Assembly: GCA_001919995.1 (NCBI GenBank)
Contig: MNIY01000046.1
Coordinates: 1 to 8,987 of the forward strand
Origin: Ktedonobacter sp. 13_1_20CM_4_53_11
Lineage (GTDB): Bacteria > Chloroflexota > Ktedonobacteria > Ktedonobacterales > Ktedonobacteraceae
Direction of reading: 5' to 3'
DNA: 8,987 nucleotides
In this document: one piece after another, positions 1-5,914 of the stretch
Numbering within the stretch: the first letter of the stretch is position 1
Layout: each line of letters begins with the position of its first letter
Notes under the pieces: generated by a model
The model's input: only the letters and a program-made list of their open reading frames with translations
Told to the model about the DNA's origin: nothing
Databases searched by the model: none
Program-made: the position numbers and the translations under genes

Positions 1-987
1 GGCCAGGCGGTAGGCGTGGTCGCCGAAAAGGGACTTGATGGCCTGTGTTTCCGTCCGGTCATTGAATGGAGTCGAGGTGCCATGAGCATTGATATAGTCC
101 ACCTGGTCGGGACGAAGATTAGCTTTTTCCAGAGCACGACGCATGGCGCGTACGAGGCCGGTGCCGCCAGGCGCCGGTTCGGTGACGTGGTGTGCATCGC
201 CGGTTGATGCATACCCCACCATTTCCGCGAGGATGGTGGCGCCCCTTGCTTTAGCGAAATCCAGGTCTTCCAGGATCAGCATGCCGGCCCCTTCGCCCAT
301 CACAAAGCCGTCGCGTGTAGCATCGAAGGGACGGCTGGCCCCCTGGGGATCGTCGTTGCGGCGAGAGAGGGCGTGCATATTGTCGAAGGCGGCCATGGCT
401 ATGGGAGTAATGCCGCGCTCCGAGCCGCCCGCGATCATCGCTCTAGCGTCGCCGCGGCGAATGGTTTCCCAGGCTTCTCCTATCGTATTGGCGCTGGTGG
501 CACAGGCGGAGACGGCTGCCCAGTTTGGACCTTTTGCCCCGGTCAAGATAGAGACAATGCCGGGCGCGCCATCGATGATCATCATATTGATAAAGAACGG
601 GCTGATACGCTCAGGTCCCTTTTCGAAGAGAACCTGGAATTGATCGTGGAGGGTCACCAGTCCTCCAATACCGCTGCCGATGTAGACGCCAATGTCATCG
701 GCGTTTTCATCGTTGATGTGCAGGCCAGACTGGGCAAGGGCCTGTTTAGCGGTGGCGATGGCTATATGCTCATAGGGATCGTTACGTCGTACCTCTTTTT
801 TGTCCATATAAAGAAGGGGGTCGAAATCTTTGACCTGAGCGCCAAAGTGGACGCGATACTTGCTGTGATCATAGCCAGTAATCTCTGCGACGCCGGATTT
901 TCCCTGGCAAAGAGCCTCCCACGAAGTGGCCAGATCATTACCCAACGAGGTAACCAATCCTAAGCCGGTTACAACTACACGAGTCAT
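1..987 (-). CDS. fabF: 3-oxoacyl-[acyl-carrier-protein] synthase II, C-terminus cut by window edge
   Basis: Condensing enzyme of type II fatty acid synthesis: it joins malonyl-ACP to a growing acyl-ACP in the cytoplasm. Reading the minus strand from the ATG at 987 gives 329 codons with no stop. It starts MTRVVVTGLG, the usual KAS II beginning. The active-site Cys is about residue 162 in VSACATSANTIG and the first catalytic His about residue 302 in INAHGTSTPFND, within one residue of E. coli FabF Cys163 and His303. The second His, in the conserved GHLLGAAG segment, would lie just outside the window, so roughly the last 80 residues are missing. The start is fixed by a near-perfect Shine-Dalgarno, GGAGGTGAC (991-999), three bases before the ATG. 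It lies 22 bp downstream of accC and is probably co-transcribed with it. FabB is an alternative, but the FabF-like GSGIGGL and SACATSANTIG segments favour FabF. Confidence 0.95.
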   Translation of the reverse strand, partial: MTRVVVTGLGLVTSLGNDLATSWEALCQGKSGVAEITGYDHSKYRVHFGAQVKDFDPLLYMDKKEVRRNDPYEHIAIATAKQALAQSGLHINDENADDIGVYIGSGIGGLVTLHDQFQVLFEKGPERISPFFINMMIIDGAPGIVSILTGAKGPNWAAVSACATSANTIGEAWETIRRGDARAMIAGGSERGITPIAMAAFDNMHALSRRNDDPQGASRPFDATRDGFVMGEGAGMLILEDLDFAKARGATILAEMVGYASTGDAHHVTEPAPGGTGLVRAMRRALEKANLRPDQVDYINAHGTSTPFNDRTETQAIKSLFGDHAYRLA

Positions 988-1009
988 ATTGTCACCTCCA
1001 CTGAATGAG

Positions 1010-2371
1010 TCATACGTGTGTTTTTATTCCTAAAGCGTCGGCTTCCTCTTCAATGAAACTGGTGTAAGTTTCGCCGCGAATGAAGCCTTCGTTTTTGAGT
1101 AGTTTTTGGTGAAATGGTATCGTTGTGACGATACCTTCGATGATGAATTCGTCAAGTGCGCGCTGCATACGCGCGATGGCTGCTTCGCGTGTTTCTGACC
1201 AGACAATCAGTTTTGCCAGCAGCGAGTCATAGTGTGGCGGCACGTGGTAGCCAGCGTAGAGATGGCTGTCAACGCGCACACCGGGCCCACCGGGAGGTAG
1301 ATAGCGCTCTATTGTCCCTGTCTGCGGGCGGAAATCCAACTCGGCATCCTCGGCGGTGATACGGCATTCGATGGCGTGGCCATGAAAGTGAATATGCTTT
1401 TGTTGAAGATGGAGTGGCAAGCCGGCCGCGATACGGATCTGCTCCTTGACGAGGTCGGTACTGGTCACCAATTCTGTCACCGGGTGTTCGACCTGCAGGC
1501 GTGTGTTCATCTCCATAAAAAAATAGTGATTGTCTTCATCTACCAGAAATTCGAGCGTCCCGGCGTTACGATATCCGATGGCCTGTACAGCGCGGATCGC
1601 CTTCATGCCCATTTCGTAGCGCAGCTCTGGCGGTAAGGCTGGACTGGGCGACTCTTCAAGAAGTTTTTGATTGCGCCTCTGGCAGGAACAGTTGCGTTCA
1701 CCAAGGTGGACGCCGTGCCCGAAATTGTCGACCAGGACCTGAATTTCTATGTGGCGAGCACGCTCAAGATAGCATTCGAGATACAGCCCATCGTCGTGAA
1801 AGGCTTCGCGCACTTCATTTTGGGCTACAGTAAAGACACGTTCGAAATCGTCTGGACGTTTTACCAGGCGTATACCACGACCGCCACCACCGGCTGCAGC
1901 CTTGAGCATCAAGGGAAAACCGATCTCTTGGGCGGCCTCGATTGCTTCGGAGAGTGTGCGCAGCACGGGAGTGCCAGGGAGCGTGGGAAGTCCCATTTCG
2001 GTCATTGTCATACGCGCATCAACCTTGTCTCCCATAATTGACATAACAGAGACGGGAGGGCCAATGAAGGTGATCTGGACATCTGAGCAGATTTCAGCAA
2101 AGCTGGTGTTTTCTGAGAGAAAACCATAGCCGGGATGAATGGCGTCGGCACCAGAGATGAGCGCGGCGCTGATGATATTAGGGATGTTGAGATAACTTTT
2201 GCCGCTGGGACCCGGTCCGATACAGATATGTTCGTCGGCTAGTTGTACGGGAAGAGAATCGCGATCAGCTTCTGAGTGGGCTATGATGCTTGGGATGCCC
2301 ATCTCGCGACAAGCGCGGATGACTCGCAAGGCGATTTCACCACGATTCGCTATCAAAATTTTACGAAACAT
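1010..2371 (-). CDS. accC: biotin carboxylase subunit of acetyl-CoA carboxylase
   Basis: ATP-grasp enzyme that carboxylates biotin on its carrier protein, the first half of malonyl-CoA formation. From the ATG at 2371 it is 453 residues, against 449 in E. coli. The N-terminal domain begins MFRKILIANRGEIALR. The ATP-binding glycine loop is KAAAGGGGRG (about 157-166). Residues matching the E. coli active site are present: Lys116, Lys157, His207, Glu274, Glu287, Arg291, Glu295 and Arg337, in the core motif MEMNTRLQVEHPVTE. A usual ERDCS reads ERNCS (Asn227), a mild deviation. The reading frame can be extended to a GTG at 2413, adding 14 basic residues, but the family start MFRKILIANRGE favours 2371. 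Neither start has a good ribosome site. There is no accB beside it, which is unusual. fabF follows after 22 bp, so carboxyl supply and elongation appear co-transcribed. Pyruvate or propionyl-CoA carboxylase subunits share this fold, but this length and the fabF partner favour AccC. Confidence 0.95.
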   Translation of the reverse strand: MFRKILIANRGEIALRVIRACREMGIPSIIAHSEADRDSLPVQLADEHICIGPGPSGKSYLNIPNIISAALISGADAIHPGYGFLSENTSFAEICSDVQITFIGPPVSVMSIMGDKVDARMTMTEMGLPTLPGTPVLRTLSEAIEAAQEIGFPLMLKAAAGGGGRGIRLVKRPDDFERVFTVAQNEVREAFHDDGLYLECYLERARHIEIQVLVDNFGHGVHLGERNCSCQRRNQKLLEESPSPALPPELRYEMGMKAIRAVQAIGYRNAGTLEFLVDEDNHYFFMEMNTRLQVEHPVTELVTSTDLVKEQIRIAAGLPLHLQQKHIHFHGHAIECRITAEDAELDFRPQTGTIERYLPPGGPGVRVDSHLYAGYHVPPHYDSLLAKLIVWSETREAAIARMQRALDEFIIEGIVTTIPFHQKLLKNEGFIRGETYTSFIEEEADALGIKTHV

Positions 2372-2436
2372 CGTCACATCTGTGCGGGTACGCGTGTTGT
2401 GCCGGGTACCCACCCTTTCAATAGAGTGGTTAAGTT

Positions 2437-2445
2437 ATTATATCA
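2437..2445 (-). promoter_or_regulatory. extended -10 promoter of accC-fabF
   Basis: Read on the minus strand this is TGATATAAT, a perfect -10 hexamer (2437-2442) preceded by the TG of an extended -10 element. No recognisable -35 lies at 16-18 bp, which fits extended -10 promoters. The predicted start is near 2430, leaving about 59 bases of leader to the ATG at 2371, or 17 bases to a possible GTG at 2413. Confidence 0.6.
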
Positions 2446-2503
2446 CGCTGGTCTAACGGGGTGCTAGAATTGGGGGCAGGTGGTGATCATCCAGTGTACT
2501 TGG

Positions 2504-2532
2504 TTGTTGCAAAAAGAAACCCATGCTATAAT
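2504..2532 (+). promoter_or_regulatory. sigma-70 promoter of otsB
   Basis: A -35 of TTGTTG (2504-2509) and a perfect TATAAT (2527-2532) are separated by 17 bp. TG at 2524-2525 also makes it an extended -10. The predicted start is near 2539, giving a leader of about 72 bases before otsB. Together with the accC promoter it fills the 239-bp gap between the divergent coding regions; no gene is seen in that gap. Confidence 0.65.
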
Positions 2533-2610
2533 CGCACTAGAGGCGGATATATATCTAAAGAAATTTTATGGCTTTGTTGCTCTATCATAAAGAAAGACAC
2601 GTTAAACTAC

Positions 2611-3411
2611 ATGCCAGCATTAAGCGATCTGAAAAATGTGCTTGCTCAACGTCCCCTGGGCCTGGTTTTCGATATCGATGGTACGCTCAGCCCGATAGCG
2701 CCAACCTCTGACGAGGCGCGGCTCTATACTGGGGTTGTGCCACTGTTGGAGCGGGCAAGGGAGCGCGCGCACGTGGCTATTATGACAGGACGGGAGATCG
2801 TGGATGGGGCGAGGATGGTCAACGTGGAGGGTTTAACGTATATTGGTACGCATGGGCTGGAATGGAGCGAGGGCAGACCCTCGCTCCACACCGTGCAGGT
2901 TGTGCCGCAGGCTTTGCAGTATATCGAGCCTGGTACATACCTGCTTGACCTGGTCGAGCAGCAGCTACCTCGTTTGCCGGGGGTCTATGTACAGCGGAAG
3001 CGGGTGGGAGGGACGCTGCATTACCGCCTCTCCGCTGATCAAGAACAGGCGCGGCGGGATATCCTGGCGATCCTGGAGGAGCCGGCGCGGCAGGTGAATA
3101 TGCGGCTGAGGGAGGGGAAGAAGATGGTGGAGGTGCTGGCGCCCCTGGCGGTAAATAAGGGGCAGGCGCTGCGGAGCTTCGTAGAGCATTTCCAGGTGCA
3201 GGGCGTTGTGTTCGCGGGCGATGATCAGACCGACCTGGATGCCGTGCTGGAGGTGGAGCGGCTGCGGAAAGAGAAGAAGGTGGTGGCGGGCCTGTCGATT
3301 GTCGTGCAGCACGCCGACACTTTGCCTGTGTTGCTGGAGCACGCGGATATAGTGGTGCAGGAGGTCGGGGGGATGGTGGATTTGTTACGAGAGATTGTGG
3401 AGATGTTGTAG
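2611..3411 (+). CDS. otsB: trehalose-6-phosphate phosphatase
   Basis: HAD-superfamily phosphatase that releases trehalose from trehalose 6-phosphate, the second step of the OtsA/OtsB route to this stress protectant. The 266-residue product carries all expected motifs. Motif I is DIDGTLSPIAPTSDEA, with nucleophile Asp21 and acid/base Asp23. Motif II is MTGRE (58-62). The substrate-cap signature is GTHGLEW (79-85). The lysine is Lys183 in NKGQ, and the metal-binding motif is GDDQTDLD (203-210). The ATG at 2611 was chosen because it lies downstream of the promoter and gives a normal family N-terminus. The frame stays open back to a GTG at 2461, but that precedes the promoter. The ribosome site is weak (AAAGAAAG). 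No otsA is visible here. It faces the J-domain gene with 8 bp between stop codons and no terminator hairpin between them. Confidence 0.93.
   Translation: MPALSDLKNVLAQRPLGLVFDIDGTLSPIAPTSDEARLYTGVVPLLERARERAHVAIMTGREIVDGARMVNVEGLTYIGTHGLEWSEGRPSLHTVQVVPQALQYIEPGTYLLDLVEQQLPRLPGVYVQRKRVGGTLHYRLSADQEQARRDILAILEEPARQVNMRLREGKKMVEVLAPLAVNKGQALRSFVEHFQVQGVVFAGDDQTDLDAVLEVERLRKEKKVVAGLSIVVQHADTLPVLLEHADIVVQEVGGMVDLLREIVEML
2863..2888. repeat. perfect inverted repeat inside otsB
   Basis: TGGAGCGAGGG (2863-2873) and its exact complement CCCTCGCTCCA (2878-2888) flank a CAGA loop, giving an 11-bp perfect stem with a tetraloop. It encodes part of EWSEGRPSLH, just after the substrate-cap signature. No T-tract follows, so it is not a standard terminator. 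Confidence 0.7.
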
Positions 3412-3419
3412 CTCTTTCT

Positions 3420-3767
3420 CTATGGCTCGCGTAGTTCTCTGCGCAACTCTTTGATGAAGCCGAATATGCCTTCGATCCAGGTCATGCGGGGCTCTTGTTT
3501 GGCCAGCTCTTGCTGTTGGCGCAGCGCCTCCCGGGCAGCTTTGCGCCGGCTGGCATCGATGAGGCGCTGCTGGTCATAGGTAGCACGCCGGGCGGGATCG
3601 CTCAGGGTTTTATAGGCTTCGTTGAGGAGCTTGATATGTTGATCGCGCGCCTGCTGGTTGAGATCGGGGTGGTATTTGCGGGCAAGGCGACGATAGGAAC
3701 GTTTGATTTCACTTTGTGTCGCTGACGGTGACACGTCAAGGACGGCGTAATAGTCTGTTTCTGGCAT
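3420..3767 (-). CDS. small J-domain (DnaJ-like) co-chaperone
   Basis: A 115-residue protein with an N-terminal J domain (about residues 5-69): DYYAVLDVSPSATQSEIKRS, then RRLARKYHPDLN with the diagnostic His33-Pro34-Asp35 that stimulates DnaK ATPase, then LLNEAYKTLSDPARRATYD. The Gly/Phe-rich, zinc-finger and C-terminal substrate domains of true DnaJ are absent. What follows is a basic, helix-prone tail (RRKAAREALRQQQE) and a short amphipathic end (WIEGIFGFIKELRRELRE) that could bind a partner or a membrane surface. It is therefore a type III J protein that would direct DnaK to a specific task, which cannot be read from the sequence. The ATG at 3767 overlaps the dut stop as TAATG, with AGGTG just upstream, which points to translational coupling. 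The frame is open further upstream to 3827, but only inside dut. Confidence 0.88.
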   Translation of the reverse strand: MPETDYYAVLDVSPSATQSEIKRSYRRLARKYHPDLNQQARDQHIKLLNEAYKTLSDPARRATYDQQRLIDASRRKAAREALRQQQELAKQEPRMTWIEGIFGFIKELRRELREP

Positions 3768-4216
3768 TATGCACCTGTGCTTCCGAAGCCGCCACGACCC
3801 TTGCCTACCTCGTCGACCTCGTTCCAATTCACCTGCATGATGGGCACGAACATGCCCTGGGCGATACGCTCACCGCGCTGGACGGTGACAGCTTCGTCGA
3901 GGAAATTGTAAACTTGCAGCATGATTTCGTCGCCCTCACCACAGTAGTCTTGATCGATGATACCGACGCCGTGTGGAACGAGCAGGCCTTTGCGCCGCGG
4001 GGTACTGCTGCGCAGTGTAACCAGCAACATGTAGCCCGGGGGGGTCTGCACAATAACATTGGCTGGAATTCGTCCCAGTGTGCGTGGGGCGATCCCGGTA
4101 TCCTCTCGACAGAGAAGGTCGAAACCTACGGAGCCAGCGGTGGCATAGGTAGGTAATGGTAAACTTATGTCAATGCGTTTAATTGTAACTTCTAAGGATT
4201 GCGAAAATCTCTTCAT
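3767..4216 (-). CDS. dut: dUTP diphosphatase (trimeric dUTPase)
   Basis: Hydrolyses dUTP to dUMP and pyrophosphate, keeping uracil out of DNA and supplying thymidylate synthesis. The 149-residue protein has all five trimeric dUTPase motifs in order: TAGSVGFDLL (26-35), RSSTPRRKG (69-77), HGVGIIDQDYCGE (82-94, with Asp88 in the catalytic-aspartate position), RIAQGMFVP (117-125) and GRGGFGSTG (140-148). The last motif, which closes over the nucleotide, sits at the extreme C-terminus as expected. The ATG at 4216 gives 16 residues before the conserved DISLPLPTYATAG. There is no Shine-Dalgarno, which agrees with the predicted leaderless transcript. Its stop overlaps the start of the J-domain gene by one base. 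Motif III rules out dCTP deaminase as the better match. Confidence 0.95.
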   Translation of the reverse strand: MKRFSQSLEVTIKRIDISLPLPTYATAGSVGFDLLCREDTGIAPRTLGRIPANVIVQTPPGYMLLVTLRSSTPRRKGLLVPHGVGIIDQDYCGEGDEIMLQVYNFLDEAVTVQRGERIAQGMFVPIMQVNWNEVDEVGKGRGGFGSTGA

Positions 4217-4222
4217 TCTGTT

Positions 4223-4251
4223 ATTCTAGAGTAGAGGCCACATAACGTCAA
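4223..4251 (-). promoter_or_regulatory. sigma-70 promoter of dut, predicted leaderless start
   Basis: On the minus strand, TTGACG (4246-4251) and TAGAAT (4223-4228) are separated by exactly 17 bp. Counting the last base of the -10 as -7 places +1 at 4216, the A of the dut ATG. Only six bases (AACAGA) separate the -10 from the start codon, so no ribosome-binding leader can be made from this promoter. Confidence 0.7.
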
Positions 4252-4279
4252 GAAGATAGCAAGACAAGAGGGTCAACGA

Positions 4280-4339
4280 ATGTACATAGAGTTAGAGCCC
4301 GCCTCGCAAAGATACTCGTATAGAAGTGTATCCTTGTGA
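4280..4339 (+). CDS. possible 19-residue leader peptide upstream of the sigma gene
   Basis: ATG at 4280 opens a 19-codon frame (MYIELEPASQRYSYRSVSL) ending in TGA at 4337-4339. GAGGG (4268-4272) lies seven bases before the ATG, a good Shine-Dalgarno position. A weak plus-strand promoter could be TTGCGA (4199-4204), 17 bp, TATTCT (4222-4227). The frame spans the whole loop of the long hairpin at 4298-4345 and stops inside its right arm, an arrangement like a leader-peptide attenuator. There is no run of one amino acid and no U-tract after the hairpin, and a frame of this size can occur by chance. Its function is unknown. Confidence 0.2.
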   Translation: MYIELEPASQRYSYRSVSL

Positions 4340-4345
4340 GGCGGG
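4298..4345. repeat. 18-bp imperfect hairpin upstream of the sigma gene
   Basis: Left arm 4298-4315 (CCCGCCTCGCAAAGATAC) pairs with right arm 4328-4345 across a 12-base loop, with one G-T wobble and one A-C mismatch. In plus-strand RNA three further pairs (GAG with UUU, two of them wobble) can extend the outer end. The sequence after it (CGCATTCCCC) has no T-tract, so it is a weak candidate terminator. It could instead be an attenuator, an RNA-processing site or a protein-binding inverted repeat between the divergent dut and sigma genes. Confidence 0.6.
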
Positions 4346-4383
4346 TTTCGCATTCCCCATTAGAGACAATTGCCACCTTGAGA

Positions 4384-4436
4384 CGGGTTGAGACGTATTT
4401 AATATATACGACTTTACAGAGTCGATCTAAAACCCG
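4384..4436 (+). other. possible branched RNA fold upstream of the sigma gene
   Basis: CGGGTT (4384-4389) is complementary to AACCCG (4431-4436). Between them lie two short potential hairpins: GTAT (4395-4398) with ATAC (4406-4409), and GACT (4410-4413) with AGTC (4420-4423). The pattern can be drawn as a three-way junction, but the helices are short and no known riboswitch class is recognised. Treat it as a structural suggestion only. Confidence 0.25.
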
Positions 4437-4471
4437 GCCTGGGGGACTAGAACGAAAGGGGTAACATACGG

Positions 4472-4477
4472 TATAAT
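4472..4477 (+). promoter_or_regulatory. candidate -10 for the sigma-70 gene
   Basis: A perfect TATAAT hexamer with the predicted start near 4484, which would give a leader of about 190 bases to the ATG at 4677. No convincing -35 lies 16-18 bp upstream; the sequence there is around TAGAACG. The perfect TTGACA at 4534-4539 has no -10 at the right distance. The rest of 4217-4676 holds the dut promoter, the possible leader peptide and hairpins described separately, and no convincing larger gene. Confidence 0.35.
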
Positions 4478-4662
4478 TAGAAGTGTGAAGGAATATTTTG
4501 TTGCCTGGTTTTGTTTTTAGAGATAGAAAGAAATTGACACGTCTTAGACTTCCTCCCACTCGATACTCGGACCAGGCGTTCGATCTAAGGATCACTTTCC
4601 TTGAGTGTAGGGCCGGACGACGAAACATATATCTTGCTGTTTAAGATTTATCAGGTACTTTC

Positions 4663-4680
4663 ATGGAGGGCGCAGAATGA
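4663..4680 (+). promoter_or_regulatory. strong ribosome site of the sigma gene, overlapping a five-codon mini-frame
   Basis: GGAGGG (4665-4670) lies six bases before the ATG at 4677 and fixes that start. The same stretch reads ATG GAG GGC GCA GAA TGA, a five-codon frame (MEGAE) whose TGA overlaps the sigma ATG as ATGA. A weak AGGT six bases ahead of it could serve as a ribosome site. The Shine-Dalgarno call is firm; translation of the mini-frame is speculative. Confidence 0.75.
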
Positions 4681-5903
4681 TTGACCTAGAACAGCGTGCC
4701 ATGACGGGGACGACGCTAACCTTGGATGCTGATACCAACACGAAACCAGATCAAGAGCAGCCGTTTGATATTGTCGAACAGTTGCTCAACAAAGATCTTG
4801 AATATACCATTGAGGACGATGTAGAGGAGGGGCAAGATAAAGATGAGCAGGAGATGGAAGAGGACATCAACAGCCTTGAACCGGTCTCCCTTGAGTTGGA
4901 AGAAATGTCTGCTATGCATGAAGACCTGACTCAGATACAAGGCTCACCCGAACTTGAGGCTGTCTCTATTCTCGCACTTCCATCGATAGCCGCTGACGAA
5001 GGGACGCCAGCGCGGCGCCCTGTTGTACGTCGTCGCCGCTCAGAAGACCAGGATGAGAATAGTGTCAGCAATACTGATGCTGGTGAGTCGGATGCTGTGA
5101 TGACCTATCTACGTGAGATTGGGCGGGTGCCAATGATTACGCATGAACGCGAGATCGAGCTGGCCAAGCGCATCGAGATGGGTGATCGTGACGCGATGAA
5201 GCAATTTATCTTAGCGAATCTTCGTTTAGTGGTGAGTATTGCCAAACGGTATGTTGGTCGCGGATTGACGTTACTTGATTTGATTCAGGAAGGAAATATT
5301 GGCTTGATCCGTGCTGTACAGCGTTATGACTGGCGGCGTGGTCACCGTTTTTCTACCCACGCGACCTGGTGGATTCGTCAGGCAATTAGCCGCGCAGTTG
5401 CGGATAAGGGACGGACAATTCGTTTGCCCGTCTATGTCAATACGGCGCTGAATCGTATCCGGCGTGAGCGCCAGCGGTTATTGCAGGAACTGGGACGCGA
5501 ACCTACAGAACAGGAACTGGCAGATGCTACAGGATTAGATCCTCTGCGTATGATAGAGCTTCAATCGGCTCCTGGTGCTCCGGTTTCCCTGGAATTGCCT
5601 GTGGGTGAGGATGAAGAGCAAGAGCTTGGGGATGTACTTGCCGATACGGAATCGGCCACTCCCGAAGATATTGCCACGACACAGACGCTGAAGGATGAAG
5701 TTCAGCGCGTGCTGGAGTCGGTGCTTACCCCACGCGAGCGACTGGTATTGCAGTTGCGCTTTGGGCTGGGCAATGGACAGGCTCATCCGCTGGAACAGGT
5801 TGGGCGTGAACTGGGTATTACTCGCGAGCGAGTGCGCCAGATTGAGGCTGGCGCATTGGCGAAACTTCGTCAACCCCCCGTCTTAGAACGGTTACGCGGA
5901 TAA
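4677..5903 (+). CDS. rpoD: RNA polymerase sigma-70 factor (RpoD/SigA family)
   Basis: Promoter-recognition subunit of RNA polymerase. The 408-residue protein carries sigma region 1.2 (about 138-167, AVMTYLREIGRVPMITHERE), region 2 (about 178-255), region 3 (about 256-335) and region 4 (about 341-400). Region 2 contains LDLIQEGNIGLIRAVQRYDW and RFSTHATWWIRQAISRA, the -10 recognition and melting helix. Region 4 ends in the -35-binding helix-turn-helix ELGITRERVRQIEAGALAKL. Residues 1-135 are an acidic, low-complexity extension (especially 40-86), ending in a basic patch (RRPVVRRRR, 113-121). This replaces a recognisable region 1.1. There is no long non-conserved insertion between regions 1.2 and 2. 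ADKGRTIRLPVYV differs from the usual primary-sigma ADQARTIRIPVHM, so this could be a group 2 sigma rather than the main vegetative one; the symbol is family-level. A perfect terminator follows 11 bp after the stop. Confidence 0.9.
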   Translation: MIDLEQRAMTGTTLTLDADTNTKPDQEQPFDIVEQLLNKDLEYTIEDDVEEGQDKDEQEMEEDINSLEPVSLELEEMSAMHEDLTQIQGSPELEAVSILALPSIAADEGTPARRPVVRRRRSEDQDENSVSNTDAGESDAVMTYLREIGRVPMITHEREIELAKRIEMGDRDAMKQFILANLRLVVSIAKRYVGRGLTLLDLIQEGNIGLIRAVQRYDWRRGHRFSTHATWWIRQAISRAVADKGRTIRLPVYVNTALNRIRRERQRLLQELGREPTEQELADATGLDPLRMIELQSAPGAPVSLELPVGEDEEQELGDVLADTESATPEDIATTQTLKDEVQRVLESVLTPRERLVLQLRFGLGNGQAHPLEQVGRELGITRERVRQIEAGALAKLRQPPVLERLRG

Positions 5904-5914
5904 ATAGATACTAC

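Noticed and set aside
143..963. Two long plus-strand frames opposite fabF
   Set aside because: They lie antisense to a clear FabF reading with catalytic Cys and His; antisense shadows of a GC-rich gene.
2461..2610. Extended N-terminus of otsB from a GTG at 2461
   Set aside because: It starts ahead of the strong promoter at 2504-2532 and adds 50 residues with no family counterpart; the ATG at 2611 is a much better start.
2568..2711. 48-codon out-of-frame ORF (ATG at 2568) overlapping the start of otsB
   Set aside because: Only a weak ribosome site and no recognisable sequence; probably chance, though it lies in the otsB leader.
4534..4567. TTGACA at 4534-4539 as the -35 of a sigma-gene promoter
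   Set aside because: The nearest -10-like sequence (GATACT at 4562-4567) is 22 bp away, too far, and nothing suitable lies at 16-18 bp.
4248..4628. Minus-strand 126-codon open frame in the region upstream of the sigma gene
   Set aside because: No Shine-Dalgarno, no recognisable domain, unlikely composition, and it runs through the hairpin and the candidate promoter elements; most likely a chance frame.
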